Below, piece after piece: positions 39,201 to 55,122 of a DNA stretch of 64,000 nucleotides (position 1 is its first letter; every line of letters begins with the position of its first letter). Origin of the DNA: Nymphaea colorata (Eukaryota; Streptophyta; Magnoliopsida; Nymphaeales; Nymphaeaceae); assembly GCF_008831285.2 (NCBI RefSeq), contig NC_045139.1, forward strand, positions 32,151,706-32,215,705. The letters are read 5' to 3'. The notes under the pieces were generated by a model. The model saw nothing but the letters and a program-made list of their open reading frames with translations. It was not told the DNA's origin and ran no database searches. Position numbers and translations under genes: made by a program.

Positions 39201-40993
39201 ATACTTGTTGCATTTGAGAGCAGTCAGGGCAGAGAAGCAATCTGGAGATAATGTTAGTACAGATTCTTTTACTCAGTTCAAGCATGTGCTTCTTCCCATC
39301 ACCGATCGAAATCCATACCTGTCTGAAGCAACAAGACAGGTAATAGCCATTTCAAACACCCAAAACTTTGTTATAATCCACTGTATATTTCATGATTTAA
39401 TAATTATAAATTTCATGATTTAATAGTTACAATGCAATAAAAGATGGTGGAGTATCATACCAATCTTGTTCTTTAATTTGGGATGTGTAATCACTGTAAG
39501 ATCTACATCTAATACTGCAAAGAGAAGGAGCCTAGACTATGTATTTTTTTTTTTATTACAAAGTATGTCTGTTTGTAAAGTATAACAAAATGTAGGTTTG
39601 TGACAGGCTGTATCAGGACCACTCATATGTTGTATCACAAGGTTCACATCATTGGGTTGGGTTTGGTTTGGGCTAGCTGCTTGGTTGGATGTTTGAAGTC
39701 CCAACCCAGAAACATATTTAGAGAATCCTAGCTTGAATACTGGGTAGCCAGGTCAGGTTATTGTCTGGTTGGGTCATGCTTCAGCACTTTGCTGAGATAT
39801 TACATGTATAATTTCATTTAAAGTGCTTGCAGAAAACAAACATTTTTGTTATGATTTTTTATTCCCGTTGACACTGGAGAAGGGTGTTTGAGTCCCATAC
39901 CTGATTCATATTTGTGAGCTGAAGCATCTTACATGCATATGCAGAACTGCTTACAAGGTAATTTTTCTTCCAGGTTGGGAATCCAAGCTGATTATTTAAT
40001 CTAGTGCTTAGATTGAAAGTGCAACGTTGTGTTTGAAAGACTTTGCCCTGTAGCTGAAATTGGTTTTATTCAGGTCTACACATTTTTTAAAGAATTTGAT
40101 GTATGCATCCGGCTTGGATAGGCACCTGGTCTCAGATCTGACCCATCGCCAATCCTACTAGAAGACCCTGTAAGAAAGATATAAAAGTGTATTCACAAAA
40201 TTATATTCTGGCGTTGATTTGCCCATGCCAGAGCTTGCATGCTATTGTTAATTTGCTGGTATCTACACGTCAGCGGCTTTGCTTTTTTTATGTGGCCTCA
40301 AGCTGCTTTTAAGGAGTCTCTGCTCTAAAAACTGCACTGAGTGCATGATGTTGACCATCTTTGCTATTTTTTCATTCTAAAGCCTGGTGTTTCTTTTCTT
40401 GAAATTTGTCGATGCTGTAATTTAATACCTGTAGTTGCACTTTCAGGCTGCAGCAACTACTACAGCTTTAGCCAAGAAGTTTGGGGCAGATATTACTGTT
40501 GTTGGTATGTTTATCCTTTTATAAACTTCCTAGAATCTCTGCTAGTCCTTTACTTTTGGAGTGGGTGGTTGTTTTCGAAAATTCCGACTGCTGAGTCTCA
40601 AGGAATATAAAACTTGGTCTCTCTTGCAGTTATTGATGAAAAGGAGAAGGAGACAATACCAGAGTATGAAACTCAACTGTCTAGCATTCGGTGGCATCTT
40701 TCTGAAGGTATTACTATGGTTTGCTTTAGTAGCAGATTATTGTTTCAGAAAGCCTCATGTCTTAATTGAGATAATGGTAGACATCATTTCTTGAATTAGG
40801 TGGGTTTCAAGAGTTTGGGTTGCTGGAGCGGCTTGGAGAAGGCAAGAAGACAACTGCAATTATTGGCGAGGTTGCTGATGACTTAAATCTTGATTTAGTA
40901 GTTCTCAGCATGGAATCTATCCACTCGAAACATGTGGATGGGAATCTATTGGCTGAATTTATTCCTTGTCCTGTCTTGCTTTTGCCACTGTAG
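36279..40993 (+). CDS. Universal-stress-protein-fold protein, probably plastid-targeted
   Basis: Five exons: 36279-36462, 39224-39339, 40447-40504, 40630-40707, 40800-40993; 209 aa. All borders are GT-AG with matching phases. Residues 1 to about 65 are rich in Ser, Arg and Ala with few acidic residues, as in a chloroplast transit peptide. Residues 80-209 form a UspA-like domain: FKHVLLPITDRN (strand 1), ALAKKFGADITVVVID, AIIGEVADDLNLDLVVLSM, and the C-terminal strand CPVLLLPL. The usual nucleotide-binding pattern G-x2-G-x9-G-S/T before that strand is absent (SMESIHSKHVDGNLLAEF), so ATP binding is doubtful. Intron 1 is 2.8 kb. The precise role is unknown. A decayed partial copy lies at 50309-50518. 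Confidence 0.88.
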
Positions 40994-41154
40994 TTGGTAT
41001 TCTTGATGCCATTATAATTTATAGCATGATGAGAAACACCCTTTGGAAACATAAGAGATGACGAGCTTTTTTGTGGAGTTATTGAGGAAGTTGTCTTTGA
41101 GTTGTGTAAACTTTTCAGCTCTTGTATATATTTTTTATCCATTGCAAACTAGGC

Positions 41155-41345
41155 TCGTCTTAAGCTAGTTAGACAAGTCGGCTTAAAACTCCGACTTTTT
41201 CTGGGGTTCGATACTTGTGGGGTGTGCCTCCCTTAAGGCTGACGCGGTTTATTAGGAAGAATTTCTTAGTGGGCAAGGATGGCTTTCTGTGTTGTGTGGA
41301 ATCTTTAGAACAAGAGGGGTAGTGCACTCCTCTAGGAGTTTGTTT
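41155..41345 (+). mobile_element. SINE-like element downstream of the stress-protein gene
   Basis: Box-A-like TAGTTAGACAAGTCGG lies at about 41166 and box-B-like GGGGTTCGATACTTG at about 41203, with the spacing of a tRNA-derived Pol III promoter. It lies in a part of block A that is missing from block B. The 3' end is approximate. Confidence 0.5.
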
Positions 41346-42336
41346 TGGAAGTGGGATATAGTACCTTTTTCAAAAGAAAGCATCTCTTATGATAATCTAA
41401 AAATCCAATTCTAGGGGTTCCGTCGTTCAAGAGTTGCGATTTAGTGTTCATTTTCCAGGAATTTTAGTAGGAAATAAATCTCAATACCTCAAACAGGTTT
41501 TTTTTCGTATGTCTATGTCTTAGAAATTCTTGATTACATATTTTTGCGTAACTTTTTTTTTTTTTCAAAAAATGTTTCAAGGATTAGTGCAGCACATTTG
41601 TTCATATCTGAACGAATCAAAAGCTACCTGTCAGTTGTCTGCAAATTCTCAGCCAATAAAATGAACGGAACAGAGTTCTTTAAAGCCACAAACAGTTTGT
41701 GAGCCTAACCACTCATCGAACAACCCTTTGTCATGTTTGATCTGTGGAAATTCTATGGTTAAAATGTTTCAGTCGAAAAGGGTCTGCTCAAGGCAGGCTT
41801 GTACAAGATTTTTCAAATAATCAAGGATGCTACAAATTCAACTACGATTTCAATGCTATGTTCTTATAAATGATTGCATTATGCTTTTGTCTATCTGAAT
41901 GTGCACGAAGATAAATCTGTAGTCTTCTGTTAAGTTTTTCTGTTTCAATGGTTGTATTCACTTCTAAGTTTCTTCCTCCAATATTTGACCATATCATTAC
42001 TCGTGGCTTTTTAGGCTCCGTTGTTTCTTCCAGGAGGCTCCGTGTAAACAGTCGTATTTTCCTCCCGTTCAAACCCTTCTTCTCCTCTTTGATAGGAAAC
42101 TCCTCTTAAACCTAGGCTTCTCCTTTGTTTAATCAATTTAATTTCTTGTATTTTGCTTCTGTGCCAGCACTTCAGAAGGCTTTATGTTATGGCATAACCT
42201 ATCACTTGAATTACTTGAAAACTGTCCTTTTAATTGAACAAACAAGGTATGTTATATCCATCAAATTATTTCGACAATCTTTGATGGATTTGGGCCTGGT
42301 CATACTAAAACTTGGGCTCACTATATATGGAGAGAG

Positions 42337-42373
<37 letters not shown>

Positions 42374-42669
42374 GGCATCATATTACTATATTGTCAAACA
42401 GCTACAAGCTAAATCACGTCTACATGATCTATTGGGTAACAAAACCAATATTATCTGTGGCGCCACACTGCGCATGGATTGTAGGAAAGCAAGTTTGACA
42501 TGGCTGAAACAGGTTCACGTTTTCATTATTCATGGGCAAGGCTATGAACTATAAAGCATTTGTTAACGATGGTACTTCTGCTTAAAACCGTCATTTTTGC
42601 TGCGTGCCGCCACCAGCAGGAATTTCAGCTGCACATTCACTGCTGGTATGTTCTGAACACGCCATGGCT

Positions 42670-47113
<4,444 letters not shown>

Positions 47114-49516
47114 AATCGGCAGAAGCCGCCGACTTCACCACCCAACAAGCTGATCGGCCTGCACAAACAAAACCAAACAGAAAACACAGACAAAACTTAA
47201 GCGTAATGCTTCATACTCTTCCACTTCCATCCATGGGATCACTTGTCATTGAACATTAACAGAGAGAGAGAGAGAGAGGAGATAACCAGAGGTTTGAAGC
47301 AACGTCTTTCTCTATGATTGGTATCAGAAAGATTTGCCAACTTACATGAAAAATCAGAAAAAAGAAAAGATGGGATATGGTTTCTGATGGAATTAAGCAA
47401 GAAAGAAAAGAAGAAGAAAAGGATATCAGGGGGGAACATCTGCCAAGGGGAATGAATTTGCTACCTGAGTAGAAAGCAGACGGAGGCAGAGGCTGCGTTC
47501 TTTTATTTCTCTCTGCTGGCGATGGCTTCGGTTCAAGCACGCACACAAGCTGCTCCGTCACTATCACAGAGAGCTGTGAGCAGGAGGCAACCTGCCGCAC
47601 ACTGCGGAAGCATGCGCCTCCCTTCTTTTGAAGCAGATCCTTCTCTCTTTTTAGAGGATGCTCAACAACCAACCCAAATAGAGGAGGCAGCGGTCATCGC
47701 CTAACTGCACCGTATACAGATATATCCATTGCTGCCATTTTGGACGCTGAAGTCGTTCCTGTAGTCCTTCTTCCTTCTGCGTTTGCTTTTCTAGGAAATC
47801 TTTCCGCAACTCTCCTGAAGTTTTTAGTGATAGCGCAAAGGACGTCTGTGATTTTGATGTTCATAAAGATGCACCTTCGTTTTGTAATAGTTGAAAAAAG
47901 AAAACGACATACATACCAGAAAAAATGTTTTATGAAAATTAGTTAGTTCTTAAATTTGTTTACTGAATCAACTTTTCATTGCGCGTTTGGATAATAGAAC
48001 CAAAACACTTTTTTTTTTTATGAATAACTCTGGGATTGAGTTAATTTTTTGACCAAAAAAGAGTTCTGCAGTGTTTCGAAAGAAAAAACATTTTTTACCT
48101 TTAAAAATGAGCTCTTATTTATATCGCAAGGAGTTTTTTTTTTTTACTTTGTAAGTCTTTTTGTTAAATATTTAATGGATAATTCTCAAGTTTTTTTTCT
48201 AAATTATATGGTAAAAATCGACTTTGGTAAAACTCAAAATGGTTAGCATAATTCAAGTGACCACACATCTAATAACTTAACTAAATTGTAGAAGAGGCCG
48301 TTCGACAAATTTTAAGGGCACCATGATGCATTTTTCAAACTTTTAAGTGGCGTAAAGATATTTTTACAAAATTTTTATTCCATTAGTAGTTGAATTTAGA
48401 GAATGCTGCAAAGTTAGAGAGATGAAAGAAACAAACACCAAGATCCAATAGAGAAGATGGACATAGAAACTTTTTTTTTTTTTTGAAAAAACGTGTATTT
48501 TATTATCGCCAAAAGTTAGGTCTAATTTTGAAATATTCATTTTATTGAGTTCTAGTTAGATATAGAAGAGACCATATAATGTGAAAAATGTGAACGTTTT
48601 GAAGTTTTGGGGATGACATCACTTACTTGAATGAACAAGTAATGCCCTGAAATTGAAGAACTATCATTTTATGGAAGTGGTTCCTAAAAAGTTGAGTAGA
48701 TTTGGTCATTTTTTGGATGAAAGGGCAAGCTTCTAATTGCTCAACCATAGTGACAGAAGAAAAAAAAAAAGTGAAATATGAAAGAAATTCAAGCAAAATA
48801 TTATATGACGACTTTGCCTTAACTAAATGGCGTTCGGTTACGAGTTGGTAAGACATGCTTATGGTGTGGAAGGAGATATGATTTTCTTTTCATTTATATA
48901 AAATATATATTATATTAGTACCATGTATATGTATCCATGATTTATATAGAATTGAAAGATGTATCATGATTATGTGAAGGGAATGAAACAAGGAATGCTA
49001 ATAGGTAGCCATACTTTTTTTTGTTTGTTGGATTTGGATTTTATATTATCAGATCTAGATTTGGACTTGGAGTTGGATCCGAATTTTTTTAATCTGAATT
49101 TTGATCCACATACATAGTATTTGACCAATAATGTGTTGAAAGTAGTTATAGTTTAGAACCCATATTGACCAGAGATAGGGACGTCAATAGGCCGATCCGT
49201 TTTCATTGCAATATAAGGAGTAGGATTTGGATACCAGAGATCTGATCCAATCTCAGACCTGTTTAGAGTCTGGACAAATCTGACGAAGAAAATAAGATTT
49301 CAGAATACAAATTAGATCAAGGTTTTTGGAACGTACAATTTGCACCTGGGTCCATATCCAAGTCCAGTAATTCCATAAAAACCTTCATTTCCCATGTAAA
49401 TCTGGATCATAAACCTCTAGTTAGGACCTGAAATCTGTTTCAAACAATCAGGTTCAAGTCCAAATCTAATTGGGGTAGTACTTGAGGAATCCTGGGTCTT
49501 ATCTGGATCTGAACCC
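47114..49516. other. 5' flank of AMS copy 1, intergenic
   Basis: 47114-47950 is strongly conserved with 54958-55720 in block B and should include the AMS promoter and leader. A plus-strand frame of 60 codons at 47522-47704 is also open in block B (about 55318-55504), but the similarity is not confined to it. From 48 to 49.5 kb the DNA is AT-rich with degenerate GATCTGGAT-type repeat. Confidence 0.5.
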
Positions 49517-50220
49517 ATTAACAGTGAGATTGAGTTCTACCTGCCGCTTGGTGCACACAGCACATGTATGCCAAAAGAAAAAGGGAGAGATTTTGTAAAT
49601 ACTTAAAAAGAGATGTTTTTTTTATTTTTTTCATTATTTTATTTTATTTTTTGTCCTTACAAAAAGTTTTTTTTTTCTATTTAACCAGAGCATTTTAATC
49701 ATTAACCATAACAGCCCCTCAATGCCTTCCCGCAATTGAGATTTTAAAAAATGAGACAAATTCATGGAACATTGTAACAAGTGTTTCATAAATCAAGTTG
49801 AGACAAATTCATGGGACAATAGCAATATGTTACTGTCACCAAACGGTCTCTAAAGGGTTGGATTGTTTCATTCATCAAACAGGGCAACAATGAGAAAGAC
49901 TTGGGTCGATCTCTTCACTTCATCTAAGAGGCTCAGATTCTTTTGTGATCTCATCCAATTGGTGAAACTCAGCAAGCTTGAGAAATATCATGAACTTCCG
50001 TTTGCAATTTTTTCTAGCGATGGAGAGCAAGGAAGTGCAAATCCTCAAGCTTGGGAGCTTAAGAGGAAAGCAGTAGAACCCAAGTTCACTTACCGTTTTG
50101 TTCAGATTTGTTTATTCCTTTTAGTTCATTTGCTTTATTTGCATTAAGAAAATGGATTCATGCAATAACTGCATATATGAAAATCAACACGTTAACGAAC
50201 ATCACTTGTTCTGTCCGAAG
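49517..50220. other. Single-copy spacer between duplicated blocks
   Basis: About 700 bp with no counterpart in the other block. It holds an imperfect internal duplication around GAGACAAATTCATGG (about 49753 and 49800) and a MITE-like right end ACCAAACGGTCTCTAAAGG near 49840. No gene is recognised; a 94-codon frame at 49863-50147 has no known similarity. Confidence 0.45.
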
Positions 50221-50308
50221 GCATGATGTTGACCATTTTCACTATTTTTGATTTCTTTTCTCGATATTTGTTGATGATGCAACTTAATACCTGTAGATGC
50301 ACTTTCAG

Positions 50309-50518
50309 GATGCAACAACTGCAACAGCTTTAGCCATGAAGTTTGCGGCAGATAATAGTAATACTGCAACTTCCTAGCACCTCTGCAAATCTAAGTCCTT
50401 TAGTTTTAGAGTGGGTGGTGCTTGGGGAAAAATGCTGACTGCTGAATCTCAAGGAATCTAGAACTTGGTGTTCCTTGCAGTTGTTGATTTCAAGGAAAAG
50501 GATACGATACCAGAGTAA
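50309..50518 (+). pseudogene. Fragment of the universal-stress-protein gene
   Basis: The exon 3 counterpart at about 50309-50357 reads DATTATALAMKFAADN after TTTCAG. The original donor is lost and similarity breaks off early. The exon 4 counterpart starts at 50481 and reads VDFKEKDTIPE before an in-frame TAA at 50516-50518. Exons 1, 2 and 5 are absent. It was carried along at the edge of the duplication and then decayed. Confidence 0.9.
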
Positions 50519-51164
50519 ACTAAATCTCAACATCTCCAACGGGTTTTATTCGTATGTCTGATCTGAAAACTATTGTTCATCTTTTTGCATAACCTGCTTT
50601 TGTTAAAAATCTGATTTCAATTCCGTCCGCAAGAAGTACACAAATTTCAAACGCTTTTGTTCACGTCTGAACAAAGCAAACGGTGCCTGTCAGTGCCTGC
50701 AAATTCTCAGTCATTCAAAAGAATAGACCAATATAAATCTATAAAGCCATAAACGGTTTGTGACTTGTGAGCCTAACCAATCATCGAACTCCTCTTTATC
50801 ATGTTGTTTGATCTGTGGAAAATTATTCAGTGAAAATGTTTCAGTAGAGAGGCATCTGCTCAAGGCAGACTTGTTCAAGCTATAAGTTAATAGCATCATA
50901 TTACTATATTGTTAAACAGCAACATGCTAAATCACGGGTAACAACGCCAATACAAACGGTTGCAAGACACTACGCATGGATTAAGGAAAGTTTAACACTT
51001 GATTGAAAGATATTCTCGTCTCCATTATTCAAGGGCAAGGCTATGAAGCATTTCTTTATGTTTTACTTCTGCTTGAAACTGTCTTTCTTCCAATCGCCAC
51101 CAAACATAGGGCAAGAATGGCAACTGCACTTTCCCTGCCTGTATGTTCTAAGCACACCATGTCT

Positions 51165-53039
51165 TCACACCAACTCTGGCGACCCAATAGGATAACGAGT
51201 AAGCTCCAAGAAGGACTTCCTCAACTGATCGGCCTCAATTGCTTCAGTGTCTCTCATCTGCAATAAAACAAGTTGTATGCATAAAAAACGAGCATGGTTT
51301 TGAGGAAATGGAGGAAGACCATGGATTCTCTGTTCTAATGAATCACCTCAACTTTGAACAGATACAAGACGAGGCTTCTGAACGCTATTATGTTCACTTT
51401 GATGACCTCAAGCCCGAGGGAGTCCATTGCCTGCATCAACCTTGAAAATCCACATGCTCTGTTCTCACATAAAATCTTGAGACGGAACTGATGTTCACCA
51501 ACTTGGGTTACCTCCACCTGCACTTATGTAATGTTGCAGAAAACGGAAATTCTACTCGAGTAAGTAAAAGGAAACATTCCTGCCTGTTGCGATGACAGTC
51601 AAAAAGGAAAGGCACCACGTGATCAACCTGAACAAGTAACACAGACAAAGACAAAGATAGAAAGGCCAATACTTCCACCTGCTGCCCGTTGTCATCTCTA
51701 CTGCCACAGTCGGCATTCTCTTTGGGGTGCCTTGTTGTTTTGGTACTGTAGAATAGCCTGGTTGCCTGATCTTCCATCCTCAGACCGTTTGAAGATTCCT
51801 CATATTCCCCTGGTCGGGAAACTCCATTTTGGTGCTCCGGTGGAGCAGAAGAATCCTTCTGTCCTCCACCTGGAATGTCCTCCAGCTTACCTTGGAGGTC
51901 TTTCACCTGCTTCTGCAACTCCTTGACGTACTCTATTGCATCCGCCAGTATCGAAGCCCCATCCATCTGAATGTGTTGAATCAAAGATCACCATGGCATT
52001 CAATGCAGAGAAGCATACAGGAATTAAAAAAGACAAGCACGATCAATCATAGTGTTTAGGGCTGTATTAGATTTCTGAAATATGCCTATTTGCTAAATAC
52101 CATGCCCATTCCAGCAATCATCAGTTTCATGTTCTCTAAGAGGCCAACTTGTAAAAAAGACAAGACAGAAAAAGGCGAGTGATAAAAAAAACAGCTCATT
52201 TACTTGCCCTTGTGATTTTTGGCACAATTGAACGCAGAGTATAGAGTCTATCAGTGAGCTTCTCCCTTCTCTTCCTCTCAGCTTCCAAGTTCTTGGACTG
52301 ATGCCTTCTTTCTCCTCTCTCCATCGTCTTCCGGTCTGCACCATCCTGATTTTGTTTGCTGCAGTCTGAGATAGAGTCCGTCCTTCCCATCTTCTCCTTT
52401 ATGATTTTTTTGTTGGCATCGTTCTTGGGCCTTGTCTGGTTGCTTTCAGAGATGCCAAAAACTTGAAACTTCTTCCCAAGAAAACTGAAAGATGCTGAAG
52501 TGAGCAGCCTCACTTGATCAGCCGTTGCATCGCAAGGCAAGTTCTTTGGCAGCCATTCCTTGAAGCTGGTGGCTAGTGGGTTGTCCCTCCAAGGCAAATT
52601 CTCTGGCAACCATTGATCAAAGCTGGTGGCTGATGCGCTGTCCAGGAACTGCTGCTTCATCTGCTGCTGCTGCTGTTGTTGATTAGTTGGTTCATCATAA
52701 TTGGCTGCTCCTTCTGCCAACAATTGAGACAAGTAACCTGCAGACCCGCGATCGATAGGGTGAGCTTGCGCTATGGATGCATCTTGAGCGCAGAAATGAA
52801 AGCTTTGTGGAGAGGTGCTGTTGCTTCCCAGTATGGAGACGGCGGCCTGGTGGTGATCTTCATGCAGCTGCGAGGAAGAGGAGGAGGCGCAGTTTGATGC
52901 CCAGCAATCCTTGAATTGTGCCATGACAAACTGAACGACGTGAGGGTCCTCAGGAACCTTTCATCAAGAATCACAAGCGAATCATTTACCAAGCCACACT
53001 GTCGACTCAGTTACCAAAAAGAAAGGAAAGAGAAAACCA

Positions 53040-53072
<33 letters not shown>

Positions 53073-53997
53073 AAAGCACAGTGAGTAGTCCCAGATGGGT
53101 TCGGGTGCATATGTAAGTGAATAAATATTTTGAAAACTATATACAGAAATCAATTCTTTAAGCTTTTTTTTTTCAATTCTACTGCATGGATGTGATCTAT
53201 GTGGTTAAAAACCGAAAATTTCGTACTTCGCTACTTTGTCTTAGATGGGTAAACAAGTTTATATAAAACTTAAGAATTTTTGATAACTTTAGACGGTTGA
53301 ATTTCATCACTAGAAAATCTTATTTGAACATAAAAGTATGTGATTAAGATTGTTCATAAGGTTTTGATTCTTTGAACCATCTACATCACATCCTTAAAGT
53401 CATGTTTTTCTAAGAAAGGACCCAAATATTTGATTTCTAGAAAGCAATTGAACAACTTTTGTTCGATGAGATTGCAGCTGATCCTTTCTCTCACATGTTA
53501 CCAATTCTAATTGTACGTCACAAGGATCCCAATATTTGCTCTTATCCTTGCATACATATGACTTTAATGGCAATCTAATCAAATTTAGTATGCTTGAAAA
53601 GATAATTATAAGATAAAACTACATTTGATATTAAAACTAGGAACATACACTTTTTACAACCCAATTAAACTTATAAAAATGTGTACCCCGGCCCTATGAT
53701 CCCACCTCTTAAGTAACGAGCTAAAAATTTAATCCCATTATCCTCATCCTTTCTACTCAAATTGTCTCTTTATAAATGTTCCAACATTCATAATCGCACC
53801 TTTTTTTTTGTGTCACTATTATCGTTTCCCGAAAGAACAGTTCATAGGAGAAAGAAAGAGACTAGTCATTTACATGATTTGACATGTATAGCTCGACCAG
53901 GCCAGATGGTACTGGAATCAAAACCTTAGTTGTTGCTAGCATCTGCGTGATCAAAAGATTCAAAACTAGCAAACTAAATATGAAAAGTGGTGCATGC

Positions 53998-54035
<38 letters not shown>

Positions 54036-54957
54036 ATGAAAAATGGAAGAAACCAACACCTTAGAATTAACAGGAAAAACTTCAATGGGGGAGATTATCC
54101 ATTTGGGTTGATCAGACAAGAAAGTTAGCAGTTCAGAGAGGAGGTCGCCTGTCTTCGTTTTCGTGTGCTGAAGCGACATGTCTCTGAAAGGAGCCGCGTT
54201 GCTGTCCTGATCCATCGATGGAGAAACCGGAAATAGCTGCCCACTGTTCTCCTCTTGTTCTGCTCCGAAGCAGCAGCATTCCGTCCATTCTAAGCAGCTG
54301 CACCATCAGCAATCAAAATTTAGACTCAAAAGCATCTTTCAGGATGGCGCATATATAGACACGTATGACTGCCAAAACACAAGAATGAAGAAAGATGAGA
54401 ACTATTTTGACTGTGCGTGGAGCAATGGAGTTATGACATGACTTTCAAGATATCACTTCAAAGTATCTTCTTCGTCGCCATGAGTCGTTTAGCTTGACTT
54501 TGCAAGGACTTCTCTTGCCTACTGGCAAACTTGTGAAGCATCCATGTAATTAAAACATTTCTCAAGAACACAAACTTCCAGCAGGGAGTTGGAAAATTGA
54601 AACCCAAGTGAGGAGAGAGAGGGAGAGAGGAGAATGGTAGTTTCAAGTTTCAACATTGCCAGAAAATGTGTCCAACAGGAAGTTGGAAACCAAAACAGAG
54701 TACAGATTCCCTCCACAACAGAAACACAGAATCGAGAGAGAGAGAGATCTTATGTTGCAGTCCTACAACCCCAATGTAACATGAAAATAGAGTTGGAGAA
54801 AGAAAGATTGATTCTCCTTCTCTCCCTGTATATATACGTATACGCCAGACCTTTGATCATCGAGCAATCTCCAGAAGACGCAATACTCCCATCTTTTGTT
54901 TCCGACGAGGGGCCGCAGCCTCTCTATTGCACTCTCTGGGCAGTTCAAGCTCTTCAT
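51165..54957 (-). CDS. AMS: bHLH transcription factor, ABORTED MICROSPORES type, copy 2
   Basis: Exons from the 5' end (minus strand): 54957-54851, 54297-54060, 53942-53874, 52957-52208, 51966-51673, 51517-51347, 51257-51165; 573 aa, frame open throughout. An in-frame ATG three codons upstream (54966) is also possible. One exon (54297-54060) replaces exons 2 and 3 of copy 1: the intron between them and 36 coding bases are gone, giving LLSELLTFLSDQPKWI. The bHLH region is KNLEAERKRREKLTDRLY, with helix 2 [18 protein letters not shown]; copy 1 has V, K, N, R and G at the five changed sites. The ACT-like C terminus (487-543) is kept. The intron before helix 2 is again GC-AG (AGG then GCAAGT). 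It is probably functional or recently so; DNA binding or dimerisation may differ from copy 1. Confidence 0.9.
53998..54033. repeat. (TA)n microsatellite, AMS copy 2
   Basis: Nearly pure (TA)n in the intron between 54060 and 53942. Block A has no (TA)n at the matching place. A (CT)n at 53043-53072 and (GA)n at about 55088-55120 do have counterparts in block A. Confidence 0.9.
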
Positions 54958-55086
54958 AATCGGCATCAACCGCTGACTCCACCACCCAACAAGCTGATCA
55001 GCCTAAACAAACAAAACCAAACAGAGAACACAGACCAAACTTAAGCGCAATGCTTCATAACTCTTCCACTTCTACCCAAGGAACAG

Positions 55087-55122
<36 letters not shown>

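Noticed and set aside
49863-50147. 94-codon frame between the duplicated blocks
   Set aside because: No recognisable domain, no splice or promoter context; probably chance.
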